Shown piece after piece: positions 37,584 through 45,919 of a DNA stretch of 64,000 nucleotides. Position numbers and translations under genes: made by a program. How positions within the stretch are numbered: position 1 is the first letter of the stretch; each line of letters starts with the position of its first letter. Origin of the DNA: Peribacillus frigoritolerans (GTDB lineage Bacteria; Bacillota; Bacilli; Bacillales; DSM-1321); NCBI GenBank assembly GCA_030562215.1, contig JAUPFL010000001.1, positions 2,964,501 through 3,028,500 of the forward strand, in the 5' to 3' direction. The notes below the pieces were generated by a model. It was not told the DNA's origin and made no database searches. It worked only from the letters and a program-made list of their open reading frames with translations.

Positions 37584-37630
37584 AGAGCGTGTTTTGATCA
37601 ATCTTTTTCAAAACACGCTCTTTCTTTTTG
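37584..37630 (+). terminator. Rho-independent terminator after the nitroreductase gene
   Basis: AGAGCGTGTTTTG/CAAAACACGCTCT, 13 perfect bp, then TTCTTTTTG. Confidence 0.9.
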
Positions 37631-37755
37631 TTCGTTTATCAAGGTTATTATCGGCCTTATCAGAAGTAATGCTGGTTACAGATTCCGATAATGTTTCAAA
37701 GACTTTAGTTATCAAGTCCTTTGCGATGATCTTATTAGTATAGTATAAAAAACTG

Positions 37756-37814
37756 TTGACAACGAATCAAGGGCAGCCATATAATAACACGTATTGACCG
37801 ACTGGATCAGTCAA
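37756..37814 (+). promoter_or_regulatory. Promoter with TetR-type operator of the FAD monooxygenase operon
   Basis: TTGACA (37756-37761), 18-base spacer, TATAAT (37780-37785). Directly after the expected start of transcription lies a palindrome (37794-37814): half-sites TTGACCGACT and ATCAGTCAA mirror each other except one central mismatch pair. A TetR gene is the second gene of the unit, so autoregulation through this site is likely. Confidence 0.75.
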
Positions 37815-37831
37815 AAAAGGAGTGGGATATC

Positions 37832-39298
37832 ATGACAACTTATTTTAATAAAGGTAAGGCCATCGTCATTGGTGGAGGTATGGGAGGATTAATGACTGCA
37901 CGTATACTCTCCGATCATTACGACGAGGTACTAATTGTTGAGAAAGATGATATTCCATCAGGGCCAGACGTCCGTTCTGGGACTCCACAGGCATTCCATC
38001 CGCATCGCTTTACCACTCGTGGGAAAACGATCACTGAACGCCTCTTTCCGGGATTTGAGCATGACTTGTTAGAGCAAGGTACCCCTTCATCTCTGAATAA
38101 AGAGGTTTTTTTCATGAACCAGCACGGGAGTTTAGAAATGAAGTATGACCGGAACGATCTTAAATTCAGTCGGGCTGTTCTGGAGTGGGTCATTCGCCAA
38201 CGAGTTAAGGCTATTCCAAACGTGCGCTTTCTATCCAAGCACAACGTGATCGGGCTATTAACGACCCCTGATCGGAGAGCTGTTACTGGCGTTCAAGTTA
38301 GAGGTCGCGATCAATCCAAGCATGAGGAGGCCCTGACAGCAGATCTGGTTATTGATACAAGCGGACGTTCCTCGAAACTTTCGGGATGGCTTAAGGATTT
38401 GAATTACAAGGTTCCAGAACCAGATCTGCTAAAAGTTCTCCTTGGGTACAGTACCCGACGTTATAAAGTGCCTTCACATTTGACTCATTTGATTGATAAA
38501 TGGGATGTCATCAACCTTCAGGGTCAGCATGCCAGCGGTACTTACACGGGCGTATTCTCCTTTATCGAAGATCAGACTGCCGAAGTGTTGCTTTACCGCC
38601 CAGGAGGGAAATATCCTCCAACGGATGCAGCCGAATTCGAGTTGGCCTTGAAGCAACTTCCAAGTCCAATCATATCGGAAATCGTACACGATTTTGATCC
38701 AATCACCTCTCCCAGGGGGTTCCGTGTTCCAGAATTGTACTGCCATCGTTACGAACAGATGTCTCGTTGGCCTGCAGGCTTACTGGTTTTGGGAGATGCT
38801 TACTGTATCTACGATCCGATTTTCGGCCAAGGTATGACCGTGGTTGCGATGGCAGCCGAAATATTGGAGGCTTGTTTGCTGGAACGAAGTGGGGAAAATC
38901 GGTTTGATTGGGAGCAAGACGTGCTTCGTCGAATTAAAGAAGCAATTGAGCCTGCCTTCTGGCTGAACTGTACGGCTGATCTTCGGTGGGAAGGCGTCGA
39001 ATATAAAGGCACGGATTCAAACATGGGGAATGCCTTCAGCCGAGAATATATGGAGCTGTTTCTCAAGCAAGCTACAAGCAAGCCTGATTGGCGACTTTAC
39101 GGGCTCTACTGGGGTGTGAATACGTTATCTATATCACCCTGTCACATCTTCAACCCACAGACGGCGGTCCAAGTTCTATCCTCTTCGGATGAAGGCATGC
39201 GCCTACTCTCTATGATTAAGGTGGAAGACGAACGATCCATCGAAGCGATTTTGGAAGAAATGCTACCGCGATTCTCAGAAACGCCGTTTGAGCAGTAG
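37832..39298 (+). CDS. FAD-dependent monooxygenase/oxidoreductase
   Basis: 488 residues, intact. Rossmann FAD motif AIVIGGGMGGLMTARIL (about 10-26), acid end VEKDD of beta-2, middle segment HRFTTRGKTITERLFPG, then ADLVIDTSGRSSKLSGW and GD motif LLVLGDAYCIYDPIFGQGMT. This is the architecture of class A flavin monooxygenases and relatives (geranylgeranyl reductase/halogenase-like). GGAGTGGG upstream of ATG 37832. G+C is higher than in neighbours (27 of 60 in bases 38041-38100), a sign of transfer. It is in an operon with a TetR regulator, as is common for xenobiotic-induced monooxygenases. Confidence 0.87.
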   Translation: MTTYFNKGKAIVIGGGMGGLMTARILSDHYDEVLIVEKDDIPSGPDVRSGTPQAFHPHRFTTRGKTITERLFPGFEHDLLEQGTPSSLNKEVFFMNQHGSLEMKYDRNDLKFSRAVLEWVIRQRVKAIPNVRFLSKHNVIGLLTTPDRRAVTGVQVRGRDQSKHEEALTADLVIDTSGRSSKLSGWLKDLNYKVPEPDLLKVLLGYSTRRYKVPSHLTHLIDKWDVINLQGQHASGTYTGVFSFIEDQTAEVLLYRPGGKYPPTDAAEFELALKQLPSPIISEIVHDFDPITSPRGFRVPELYCHRYEQMSRWPAGLLVLGDAYCIYDPIFGQGMTVVAMAAEILEACLLERSGENRFDWEQDVLRRIKEAIEPAFWLNCTADLRWEGVEYKGTDSNMGNAFSREYMELFLKQATSKPDWRLYGLYWGVNTLSISPCHIFNPQTAVQVLSSSDEGMRLLSMIKVEDERSIEAILEEMLPRFSETPFEQ

Positions 39299-39370
39299 CA
39301 TTAGCGAAATATAAGATTTATTTGATATACTGTTAAATAACTATATTGTCTTGTAGAGGAGCGCTCAACA

Positions 39371-39967
39371 TTGGCACCATTAAACGACGATCAATTACAT
39401 CAAATACGCGATGAACGAAGAGTGCAAATTAATTCGGCGGCCATCCAGGTTTTTGCCCGTAAAGGTATCATAAGTGCAAAGATGAGTATGATAGCAGAAA
39501 CCGCAGGCATCAGCAAGGGGCTGCTCTATCATTACTTCAAATCGAAAGACGAATTGTTCGTGTCGCTCGTTGAAGAGGCAATGGCTGAAACAGAGGAGGC
39601 CATACGAAGCGTATATAAACTGCCAGGTACACCGATTGAAAAAATCAGGGCGTTGACAACGGAAATTCTCGACGAAAACGGCGCTCCATACTTCATGCTT
39701 ATCCACCAAGCGCGTACGTCAGACGGTGTGCCTGAGAAGGTGAAGCAGTTGCTTGAACAGTATTCGATGGATAGTTTTATTGATGTACTGCTTCCTTTAT
39801 TTCAAGAGGGTCAGCAAGTCGGGGAATTGGCAGCAGGTGATCCCAGAGAGCTTATCGCCTGTTATCTGACAATCCTTTCTGGCATCATGGTCATCAATTC
39901 GAACGGGATTGATGACTACCGGATACCGAAGGTGGATATGTTGCTGCGGTTGATTACCCCCTTTTAG
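39371..39967 (+). CDS. TetR/AcrR family transcriptional regulator
   Basis: 198 residues, intact. N-terminal HTH: QINSAAIQVFARKGIISAKM, SMIAETAGISKGLLYHYFKS, KDELFVSLVEEAMAE. TTG start 8 bases after GAGGAG. It follows the FAD monooxygenase by 72 bases with no terminator between. Most likely represses the operon through the palindrome at 37794-37814, with the monooxygenase substrate as inducer. Confidence 0.9.
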   Translation: MAPLNDDQLHQIRDERRVQINSAAIQVFARKGIISAKMSMIAETAGISKGLLYHYFKSKDELFVSLVEEAMAETEEAIRSVYKLPGTPIEKIRALTTEILDENGAPYFMLIHQARTSDGVPEKVKQLLEQYSMDSFIDVLLPLFQEGQQVGELAAGDPRELIACYLTILSGIMVINSNGIDDYRIPKVDMLLRLITPF

Positions 39968-40158
39968 GTGTTATGTAGTAAATAATGTGTTTTCTTGTTC
40001 CACAATACCGACCAATAGAAGCTTATCAGTTATTCCATTAAAGGGCGCGATTCTTGAAGAAGTTTCACTTTTCTCAATGAACTACCGGTTGCGTTAGTAC
40101 ATTAAGGAACACAAATTATCAATCTTTTTGTGAAAGATTAATTCAATTAAATATTATA
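39968..40158. other. Intergenic stretch with a degenerate dispersed repeat
   Basis: Around 40045-40105 the sequence GGGCGCGATTCTTGAAGAAG ... CTCAATGAACTACCGG resembles the short dispersed repeat family. No gene. Confidence 0.4.
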
Positions 40159-40197
40159 AGGCATGTTTTGATTAATATTTTTCAAAACATGCCTTTT
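40159..40197. terminator. Rho-independent terminator
   Basis: AGGCATGTTTTG/CAAAACATGCCT, then TTTTC; resembles the terminator at 37584 in stem sequence. Confidence 0.85.
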
Positions 40198-40420
40198 CTA
40201 TTTATTCATTTTTCAAGGTTTCTTGGATTAATTTGATCAAACTTTGTTTCAAATCTACAATAAAATAGATTTTATTAGGTTATTGGACGAATAATGAACA
40301 GGGTTTTATGACGTGCATTGTAACTAAAAAGGACGGGTTTTGGAACATAGATGGTAGAGTTGAATATGCAAAAGAAAACAGTAATTGGGTTATGTATAAA
40401 TGAATGGTTACGTGTTCTGC
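40198..40420. other. Intergenic stretch, nothing recognised
   Basis: AT-rich, no frame with a ribosome site. Confidence 0.4.
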
Positions 40421-40624
40421 TTACATGGAACTGAATTTTGTCCTTTCATGTAGATTCAACAAGTGATCTAACTCTTGGCTACATTGAATCGTTTTAAGAT
40501 GATTGAGTCCATGGTGTTCAACTATATTTAATAACTGGGCTTTTTTCGCTCTAATTAAGTTTTCTAGCATTAAAATATCCATCCATATTAAGTTTTCTAG
40601 TATAAAAATATCCATCCATGTCAT
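40421..40624 (-). CDS. Spo0E-like sporulation phosphatase with duplicated N-terminal segment
   Basis: 67 residues from ATG 40624, 8 bases after GGGAG. The core KKAQLLNIVEHHGLNHLKTI followed by QCSQELDHLLNLH is the Spo0E family signature (SQELD, catalytic Asp that dephosphorylates Spo0A~P). Ahead of it a segment is duplicated: WMDIFILENLI followed by WMDILMLENLI. In the DNA this is an imperfect 33-bp tandem repeat (about 40555-40620). Typical family members have about 50-60 residues with one such helix. Small antisporulation phosphatases of this kind are usually monocistronic. Confidence 0.8.
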   Translation of the reverse strand: MTWMDIFILENLIWMDILMLENLIRAKKAQLLNIVEHHGLNHLKTIQCSQELDHLLNLHERTKFSSM

Positions 40625-40718
40625 TGTCAATCTCCCTTTTCATAGAGGGTGTTAAAATAATAAGAGAAAATGAGAGTCAAATCGACGAAGAAAAAATTTT
40701 CTTACTAAAATAAAGAAG

Positions 40719-40770
40719 TAAGCGACCTTGATCATCCATCAACTTTGGAATCACAAGGTCGCTTAGATTA
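40719..40770. terminator. Hairpin terminator
   Basis: TAAGCGACCTTG (40719-40730) and CAAGGTCGCTTA (40754-40765) pair perfectly; T-rich flank ATTATTTCG on the right and A-rich on the left. It may belong to a lost minus-strand gene: AAGGAGGTGAGG at about 40880 (minus strand) is a perfect ribosome site without a following intact frame. Confidence 0.6.
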
Positions 40771-41298
40771 TTTCGCCTTCCATTTACCTGAAATCCTTTC
40801 ATAAGATTGTAAGTGTAAAATGCTTCTTCACGACAGTCTATAATTTTCTTTAACCTTCGCCTTACCTAATCGATTGGCCTCACCTCCTTATCATCATTTC
40901 TTGTTCTTAAATAATACAAAAAAAGGCGAACTTTGTAAATACTGAAAATTAAGAATTTTCAAAAAATGAATATTGTAATTTTTTATAATAATTAGTAGAA
41001 TTTCATCTTCTTTATAATGAAGTAATCTTCGTAATAGGAGGAAGATAGTTAGGTTTTAGAGTTAAAAGTGAAAAATATTTAATTATACGTTTATTTCTTA
41101 TTGGTGAATTAAACCAGCCGATAGTTTGTGAAGAATAATACTTAAACTCCCATAAAAAAGCTCAAAATAAAGAAAAAACCACAACAAAATAGACCCAGTA
41201 AAAACGCTTTTTAAAAAAAGGCTGAGCCTTATGAGTGATCTGATTGAGTTTGGTAAATCGTTAAACAAAAACCTCCAATCAAAGCTTTCAGTTACTGT
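40771..41298. other. AT-rich intergenic region
   Basis: About 500 bases. It contains the orphan minus-strand ribosome site noted with the hairpin at 40719 (short frame RLGKAKVKENYRLS then stop). No supported gene. Confidence 0.35.
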
Positions 41299-41565
41299 TT
41301 GAAATATGTAATGGGATTGTTTTTTGAAAAAAGAGAAAGTACTAAACCATTTATACTGATTAGATATTTAATGATAATAGCAATGGGCTTAATTTTAATA
41401 TTATCTATAATTAATGATTTTAAATTCATAAAAAATATATATCTTTTATTAGGAATTGGTTCAATAATAGATGGATTTGAAAGTTTTTTTAAAAAGGAAA
41501 ATAAGAGGCAGAAGTTATTATATTTTGGTATTGCGTTTATGTGGTTCGTAGTATTTTTGATATAG
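41299..41565 (+). CDS. Small membrane protein, possibly DUF3953-like
   Basis: 88 residues; three hydrophobic helices (FILIRYLMIIAMGLILILSI, NIYLLLGIGSIIDGFESFF, LLYFGIAFMWFVVFLI) with a lysine-rich loop KKENKRQK. Length and layout recall DUF3953 proteins of Bacillus. TTG 41299 is the earliest start, and no strong ribosome site is present. Function unknown. Confidence 0.55.
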   Translation: MKYVMGLFFEKRESTKPFILIRYLMIIAMGLILILSIINDFKFIKNIYLLLGIGSIIDGFESFFKKENKRQKLLYFGIAFMWFVVFLI

Positions 41566-41599
41566 CATTTATATGGTGGTTCGGAACATTTTTTATGGA

Positions 41600-41685
41600 A
41601 CTAACGGATGTTTTAGCTTAGGATCGGAGCTGTCTTTAACAGACAGCTTTTTCTTATGGAACAAACGGGGCAGGTTACCTCAAGA
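41600..41685 (+). repeat. Short dispersed repeat with terminator stem
   Basis: GGAACTAACGGATGTTTTAG, then AGCTGTCT/AGACAGCT stem (41628-41635 with 41641-41648), TTTTTCTTATGGAACAAACG and GGGCAGGTTACCTCAAGAAG. A full-length member of the family; the stem plus T run should terminate transcription of the membrane-protein gene. Confidence 0.7.
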
Positions 41686-41786
41686 AGGATATTAGTAGCG
41701 ATAAATAGAATCCTTTATACAAACTTAATCGTATAGAAAAATTCTTCTATACAAAGTTTCATGCAAAATAACGGAGGGAGTAGCTA

Positions 41787-42311
41787 ATGAATATTCGTAT
41801 TTTAAAAGAGTCCGATGCCCATTTATACCAGGAAATGCGATTGAATGCATTGAAAATTAACCCAGAAGCATTTGGTTCAACATATGAGAGAGAGGTGGGA
41901 TTTTCATTAGAAACGGTAAAGGAGCGAATAAAACCAATAAGGGACAAGTTCATTGTAGGTGCTTTTGATAATAGAAAATCTTTAGTTGGAATTGTTACTT
42001 TTATACGTGAAAACAATCTCAAAACCAAACATAAAGGGAATGTTTTTGGAATGTACATAGCTCCAGGCAATCGAGGTCAGGGTTTAGGGAAATCATTAAT
42101 GAATGAACTTATAAGTAGGGCGAAGAATTCTGATGGATTGGAACAAATAAATTTAACTGTTGTATCTGATAATGACTCCGCAAAGAAACTATATAAGTCT
42201 TTGGGATTTGAAGTATATGGTACAGAACGAAATGCCTTAAAGTATAATGGGCACTATTTTGATGAGGATTTGATGGTTCTAACGTTAGCTGAAAAACGGA
42301 GCTGTCTTTAA
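41787..42311 (+). CDS. GNAT family N-acetyltransferase
   Basis: 174 residues, intact. Acetyl-CoA binding motif A: VFGMYIAPGNRGQGLGKSLM (RGQGLG, about 92-111), then motif B region NDSAKKLYKSLGFEVYGTER and KYNGHYFDEDLMVL, typical of YhhY/RimI-like enzymes that acylate small amines. ATG 41787 follows GGAGGG. The last codons run into the terminator stem of the next dispersed repeat, so the C-terminal EKRSCL is encoded by repeat sequence. Confidence 0.9.
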   Translation: MNIRILKESDAHLYQEMRLNALKINPEAFGSTYEREVGFSLETVKERIKPIRDKFIVGAFDNRKSLVGIVTFIRENNLKTKHKGNVFGMYIAPGNRGQGLGKSLMNELISRAKNSDGLEQINLTVVSDNDSAKKLYKSLGFEVYGTERNALKYNGHYFDEDLMVLTLAEKRSCL

Positions 42312-42360
42312 GGCAGCTTTTTCTTTATGGAACTATCGGGGAGGTTAGTTCAACAAGTTC
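42297..42360 (+). repeat. Short dispersed repeat with terminator stem, overlaps GNAT stop
   Basis: CGGAGCTGTCTTTAAGGCAG, CTTTTTCTTTATGGAACTAT and CGGGGAGGTTAGTTCAAC. The stem AGCTGTC/GGCAGCT contains the stop codon of the GNAT gene and is followed by a T run. Confidence 0.7.
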
Positions 42361-42440
42361 AGTGTATTCGTACTGCGACTTAGCAAAATAACAGCAACTG
42401 ATGTTTCTGTTTCTTTTTGAGATTTGGTGAATTATAAATA

Positions 42441-42462
42441 GGGATAGTCCAATCACTATCCC
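42441..42462 (-). terminator. Terminator of the SASP gene
   Basis: GGGATAGT/ACTATCCC with CCAATC loop, followed on the minus strand by TATTTATAATT. Confidence 0.7.
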
Positions 42463-42483
42463 TTACAATACATATGATTTCGA

Positions 42484-42687
42484 TTAACGAGTTCTTCCAC
42501 CTAATTGTTGTTCAGCCATTTGCACTAAACGTTTTGTAATTTCTCCACCAACAGATCCGTTTGCACGAGATGTTGTATCAGCGCCAAGTGTTACACCGAA
42601 TTCACTAGCGATTTCGTATTTCATTTGTTCTAGAGCTTGCTCTGCACCATTAACTACTAATTGATTATTGTTGTTATTTCTAGCCAT
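42484..42687 (-). CDS. Alpha/beta-type small acid-soluble spore protein
   Basis: 67 residues, intact. Contains both family blocks: [20 protein letters not shown] (with the GPR protease site EIASEFGV) and [20 protein letters not shown]. Binds and protects DNA in dormant spores; normally transcribed in the forespore by sigma-G. ATG 42687 follows TAGGAG. Several alpha/beta SASP paralogues per genome are usual, so I give no letter. Confidence 0.95.
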   Translation of the reverse strand: MARNNNNNQLVVNGAEQALEQMKYEIASEFGVTLGADTTSRANGSVGGEITKRLVQMAEQQLGGRTR

Positions 42688-42819
42688 GTTGTCAGCTCCT
42701 ATGAATGTAATGTGTTGCTAGTCATAGGTTTTGATATTGTTAAGAGTTATATACATAGAATTTAAAATAAATTAAGGCAATGATTAAGTGAAATTAAAAC
42801 TCATCTGTGGCTCTAGAAG

Positions 42820-42890
42820 GGAGAGTACAGGAAAACCTTGAAGCCACCGGGTCGCAAGGTTGAAGGTAACCTTGAAAAAAGTACTACTTT
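42820..42890 (+). other. Possible structured leader with alternative hairpins
   Basis: Three matching elements: AACCTTG (42834-42840), CAAGGTT (42855-42861), AACCTTG (42868-42874). The middle one can pair with either neighbour but not both, and AGTAC/GTACT (42824-42828, 42881-42885) can close the whole. It lies about 60 bases before the gene at 42945. Not recognised as a known riboswitch class. Confidence 0.35.
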
Positions 42891-42944
42891 TAAGTGCAGT
42901 ATTTCTATCTTTAAATCCACTATGATTATGAACCAATCTATACT

Positions 42945-43172
42945 TTGCTAAATGTTAATCAGAAGGAATTTGACCAATACCGGAAAGAGGGTCTTTCTAT
43001 AGCTGAAATGGCGAAAAAACAGGGTGTTTCAAGAAGGGATTTAGAAGGTTATTTTGTAAGTTTACACTATAAAGAAATGCAAAAGTGGAGAACTAAAGGT
43101 ATCCTTTCAGAAGAGAATTATTTCGACCTTGTTTATAGGTTAAAAAAGAAGGTGAAATCGAGGAGTTTATAA
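42945..43172 (+). CDS. Small hypothetical helix-turn-helix protein
   Basis: 75 residues, intact. YRKEGLSIAEMAKKQGVSRR DLEGYF looks like a helix-turn-helix of the transposase/resolvase or homeodomain-like type. The C-terminal half is basic (LVYRLKKKVKSRSL). TTG start without a strong ribosome site; possibly regulated through the leader described at 42820. Family not recognised. Confidence 0.5.
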   Translation: MLNVNQKEFDQYRKEGLSIAEMAKKQGVSRRDLEGYFVSLHYKEMQKWRTKGILSEENYFDLVYRLKKKVKSRSL

Positions 43173-43195
43173 ACAGCAAACCCAATCATTAATTC

Positions 43196-43270
43196 AACTG
43201 TGTGCGATTCTTAATTAAGAAGGATCGCTTTTTCTTATGGAACTAAGGTGTAGGTTAGTTTACTAAGGCA
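43196..43270 (+). repeat. Short dispersed repeat with terminator stem
   Basis: GCGATTCTTAATTAAGAAGG, ATCGCTTTTTCTTATGGAAC and TAAGGTGTAGGTTAGTTTAC. The stem GCGAT/ATCGC and inner TTCTTAATTAAGAA with T run would terminate the 42945 gene. Confidence 0.65.
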
Positions 43271-43327
43271 TAACTATTGAGTTTAGCTAAAGAATAAGGA
43301 GTAAACAGAATTATGAGGTGAACCTTG

Positions 43328-43738
43328 ATGGCTAAGCGACATTTAATCTTATTGGGATTTTTTTTATTTGCCTTTGCTCCTTTGCAAGCAGTTAATGCAG
43401 AATCGGTTTCAAAAGTGGAAGGATGGTATGGAACAACAGAGGATATTCTTGGAGATATCGTGTTTCCAACGCTAGATAAGAAAATTGAAAAAGAGTATGG
43501 ACGTAATTTGAGTTGGCAATGGCAAAGAATTGTTGGCATAAGTTACAATGAAAATCATTCTTACGATGTCGATATAAAAATTCAAGTCTCTTCCGAACGT
43601 AATGAACCATTGGATTATGTAGACGACCAAGTTAAATTAAGAATATCTCCCTCCTGTGACAGTGAAAAGCTTAATCAACTGAAATGTAATCATGGTTTTA
43701 AGATAGAAATATTAGATTACAAACATTTGTCTCAATAA
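43328..43738 (+). CDS. Secreted DUF3888-like protein
   Basis: 136 residues. Signal peptide MAKRHLILLGFFLFAFAPLQ AVNAES, then TTEDILGDIVFPTLDKKIEK, EYGRNLSWQWQRIVGISYNE and a beta-rich rest. This matches the layout of DUF3888 proteins (E.LL.D...P.I...I...YG....W....I..I), exported proteins of unknown function in Bacillus. ATG 43328 lies 7 bases after GAGGTG; an in-frame TTG just before is not needed. Confidence 0.65.
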   Translation: MAKRHLILLGFFLFAFAPLQAVNAESVSKVEGWYGTTEDILGDIVFPTLDKKIEKEYGRNLSWQWQRIVGISYNENHSYDVDIKIQVSSERNEPLDYVDDQVKLRISPSCDSEKLNQLKCNHGFKIEILDYKHLSQ

Positions 43739-43883
43739 GAATGTAGATCAACTATAAAGGCAGCTTTTCTTCTTTAACTAATGTGGCGTTAGTGAGATCG
43801 GGGCTGCCATTTGGTCGACCTTTTTGGTTTAAGGAAAATGGTTTTTTTATGGTAAAATTAATAGGAAAAGGATAATAAGGGGG

Positions 43884-44204
43884 ATGACTATGGGAGGGTT
43901 AGAGATATACGATTTTTTAAGATTAGTTTTTATTACTTTTATAATTAGTTTAATTGTTATTTCCATCTTTTTGTTGGTTCCAAAGAAACGAAGCAACCTC
44001 GTTAATGGATTCACAGTAAGTATTACTTCAATAATTTCAATAATTGTTTCTGGTATTAATCTTATAATTATGGGATATATAGCTGATGAATTAAATTTAG
44101 CAGGAGACGCTATTTCCTCATATTTGTTTCTTATAATTTTAGGGTTAAGCATATTTAATTTGTTTATTTACTTTAAAAATAAAAACAGTATTATTAGTGC
44201 CTAA
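43884..44204 (+). CDS. Small hypothetical membrane protein
   Basis: About 105 residues with three TM helices (LRLVFITFIISLIVISIFLL; VSITSIISIIVSGINLIIMG; YLFLIILGLSIFNLFIYF) and a basic loop KKRSN. AAGGGGG precedes ATG 43884, with ATG 43890 as an alternative. Function unknown. Confidence 0.6.
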   Translation: MTMGGLEIYDFLRLVFITFIISLIVISIFLLVPKKRSNLVNGFTVSITSIISIIVSGINLIIMGYIADELNLAGDAISSYLFLIILGLSIFNLFIYFKNKNSIISA

Positions 44205-44535
44205 TAAATAAATTTTGTTCTTAAAGGAGTTTGTTAGCTCCATAAGGCGAACATGTCTTTTACGTCGCATAAGACACAAATAGAGATGTTAATGCTGGTT
44301 ATTTGATATATAACCATACAGTGGTAAAAATTATTCCAGTGATAATGATGTGCTTTTTTAATTATTGGCTCTTTAAAGGATGTTGTTGATTTTCTTGATG
44401 AACTAATGGACAGTTTAGTGTAACAACAATACAGTTTTTTTACGGCGATGAAAATTGTTAACAACTTCTAAATATTTTTAAAGTGTTACATCCAAGGAGG
44501 ATGAACAGAGTTTACTGTAAAAGATTTAAAATATG
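44205..44535. other. Intergenic region with degenerate repeat
   Basis: Around 44380-44425 GATTTTCTTGATGAACTAAT GGACAGTTTAG resembles the dispersed repeat. No gene with a ribosome site. Confidence 0.35.
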
Positions 44536-44575
44536 CCAAAATAGTGATCAAGGTTATTTTGATCACTATTTTTGG
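44536..44575. terminator. Terminator downstream of the NAD(P)-binding reductase gene
   Basis: AAAATAGTGATCAA (44538-44551) pairs perfectly with TTGATCACTATTTT (44559-44572), with T or A tails on both sides. Confidence 0.85.
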
Positions 44576-44634
44576 TTCCAAATTTCCTATTTCTTCTTAA
44601 ACAACAGAGCAATGATCAATATGGGTTTCCTAAA

Positions 44635-45356
44635 TTATGAATTATATGTTTCCCTGTTTAGATTCACAATATCTTTATGTGAAAATCTAGCTGAAAACTT
44701 CTCCATCGCCTTATCCCGTAGGAATGGGGCTTTTTCTTTATTTGCCTTTTTTAATGCTTCCGTTAGTTCCTCTTTTGTTAGTTCTGTGCAGTATGCAGGA
44801 GTTCCTGGCTGTTGTCTCCATGAATCATTTAAAGAACCACTATCTACTGGGTCGAAGCCTAGCTCGTTTACTACGTCCATGATTATTTGTTTTTGTGATC
44901 GGTTATTACCAGCAATCGCCATGGCAATGCGTCCACTAGTACCTTCGGGGTTTCCTTATTTTCTAAAGTATAAGCTAATTGATTGTTGAAAGCTTTAATG
45001 ATAGGTCTACCTAATTGATTTGAAACCCAAACACTTTCAACCATCCCGTTCTCAACTTCTTCAATTTTATTGTCTCTAAAAGGATAATAATTTGAAGTGT
45101 CTACAGCGATTACTTCCTGTCCAGATTTATCTACAATGTTACGAATGCTTGGCATTACATGAAAAGGGATAGATATTATAAGAACATCAATATTTGTTAT
45201 TACATCTTCTACACACACAGGTGTTCCAGCAAGCTCTTTTCCTTCTAAACGCTCAATTCCTCGAGCATCTGCAATTTTGACATCATGTCCATTCTTAACT
45301 AATTTTTTAGAAATAATTGTCCCTATTGGTCCTGCACCTATAATTCCAAATCTCAT
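44635..45356 (-). CDS. NAD(P)-binding reductase (F420:NADP reductase-like), one frameshift
   Basis: About 240 residues after repair. Rossmann start MRFGIIGAGPIGTIISKKLV, KIADARGIERL, then VLIISIPFHVMPSIRNIV and VIAVDTSNYYPFRDNKIEEV, and, after a one-base slip near 44955 (G run: NKGNPEGTSGRIAMAIAGNN), FDPVDSGSLNDSWRQQPGTP. The last motif is typical for NADPH-dependent F420 reductase-like/oxidoreductase proteins. ATG 45356, 7 bases after AGGAGG. Divergent from the HxlR regulator at 45560, a common pairing for redox-inducible reductases. Confidence 0.82.
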
Positions 45357-45491
45357 TATTGTTCCTCCTAAATATAATTTTATTCGAATATCAGCTAGCC
45401 TCAACACGAAATTGTCTACATTCCTTTTTTGTAAGCATTAAGGTAATTGATTTTGGTTATAAATAATATAATGAGCTCATTACTCTTAATT

Positions 45492-45535
45492 TTGAAGTAG
45501 GCAATAAAAAATGATATAGTACACTTTTTTGTACT
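45492..45535 (+). promoter_or_regulatory. hxlR promoter with inverted-repeat operator
   Basis: TTGAAG (45492-45497), 17-base spacer, TATAGT (45515-45520). Overlapping and following the -10 box is AGTAC, eight bases, GTACT (45518-45535), a symmetric element of the type bound by HxlR/MarR-like dimers. It could repress hxlR itself and, through the shared region, the reductase. Confidence 0.65.
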
Positions 45536-45559
45536 TTATAGAAGAAAAGGGATGTAAGT

Positions 45560-45919
45560 ATGGCTAGAATATGCAAGGATGGATTTGAAAAAGAGTTTAT
45601 TAAGGAGCAAAGAGACGTTTATGGTATTGCGTATACCCAAAATATGCTTTCAGGACGCTGGAAGTATCTTATTCTTTGGTTTTTAAAAACAAAAGAACGT
45701 CGTTATAGCGAAATTAAAGCTTTTTTATGGGACATTTCACAAGGTTCTCTTACAAAACAGTTGAAAGAATTAGAAACAGATGGATTAATTAATCGAGAGG
45801 TTTTTCCTGAGGTACCTCCACGCGTTGAATATTCATTAACAACTAAAGGGCGTGAATTTATCCCAATACTTGATATGATGGAGAATTTCGGCAAAAAATT
45901 CGGGGAGAAACCTGAGTGA
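45560..45919 (+). CDS. HxlR family transcriptional regulator
   Basis: 119 residues, intact. Winged helix of the HxlR type: YTQNMLSGRWKYLILWFLKT, RRYSEIKAFLWDISQGSLTK QLKELETDGL and the wing REVFPEVPPRVEYSLTTKGR. One Cys at position 5 (ARICKDGF), the position of the redox-sensing Cys in YodB/HypR-like members. It is divergent from the reductase gene and probably regulates it in response to electrophiles or quinones. Confidence 0.9.
   Translation: MARICKDGFEKEFIKEQRDVYGIAYTQNMLSGRWKYLILWFLKTKERRYSEIKAFLWDISQGSLTKQLKELETDGLINREVFPEVPPRVEYSLTTKGREFIPILDMMENFGKKFGEKPE

Noticed and set aside
40840..40890. Minus-strand gene suggested by AAGGAGGTGAGG
   Set aside because: The following frames stop within about 15 codons and run into the hairpin at 40719-40770.
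42820..42890. c-di-GMP or cobalamin riboswitch
   Set aside because: A few words (ACAGG.AAACC, GCCACCGGG) are similar but the order and pairing of either class are not met.
44483..44989. 168-residue plus-strand frame
   Set aside because: It is the antisense of the NAD(P)-binding reductase gene and includes the terminator at 44536-44575.
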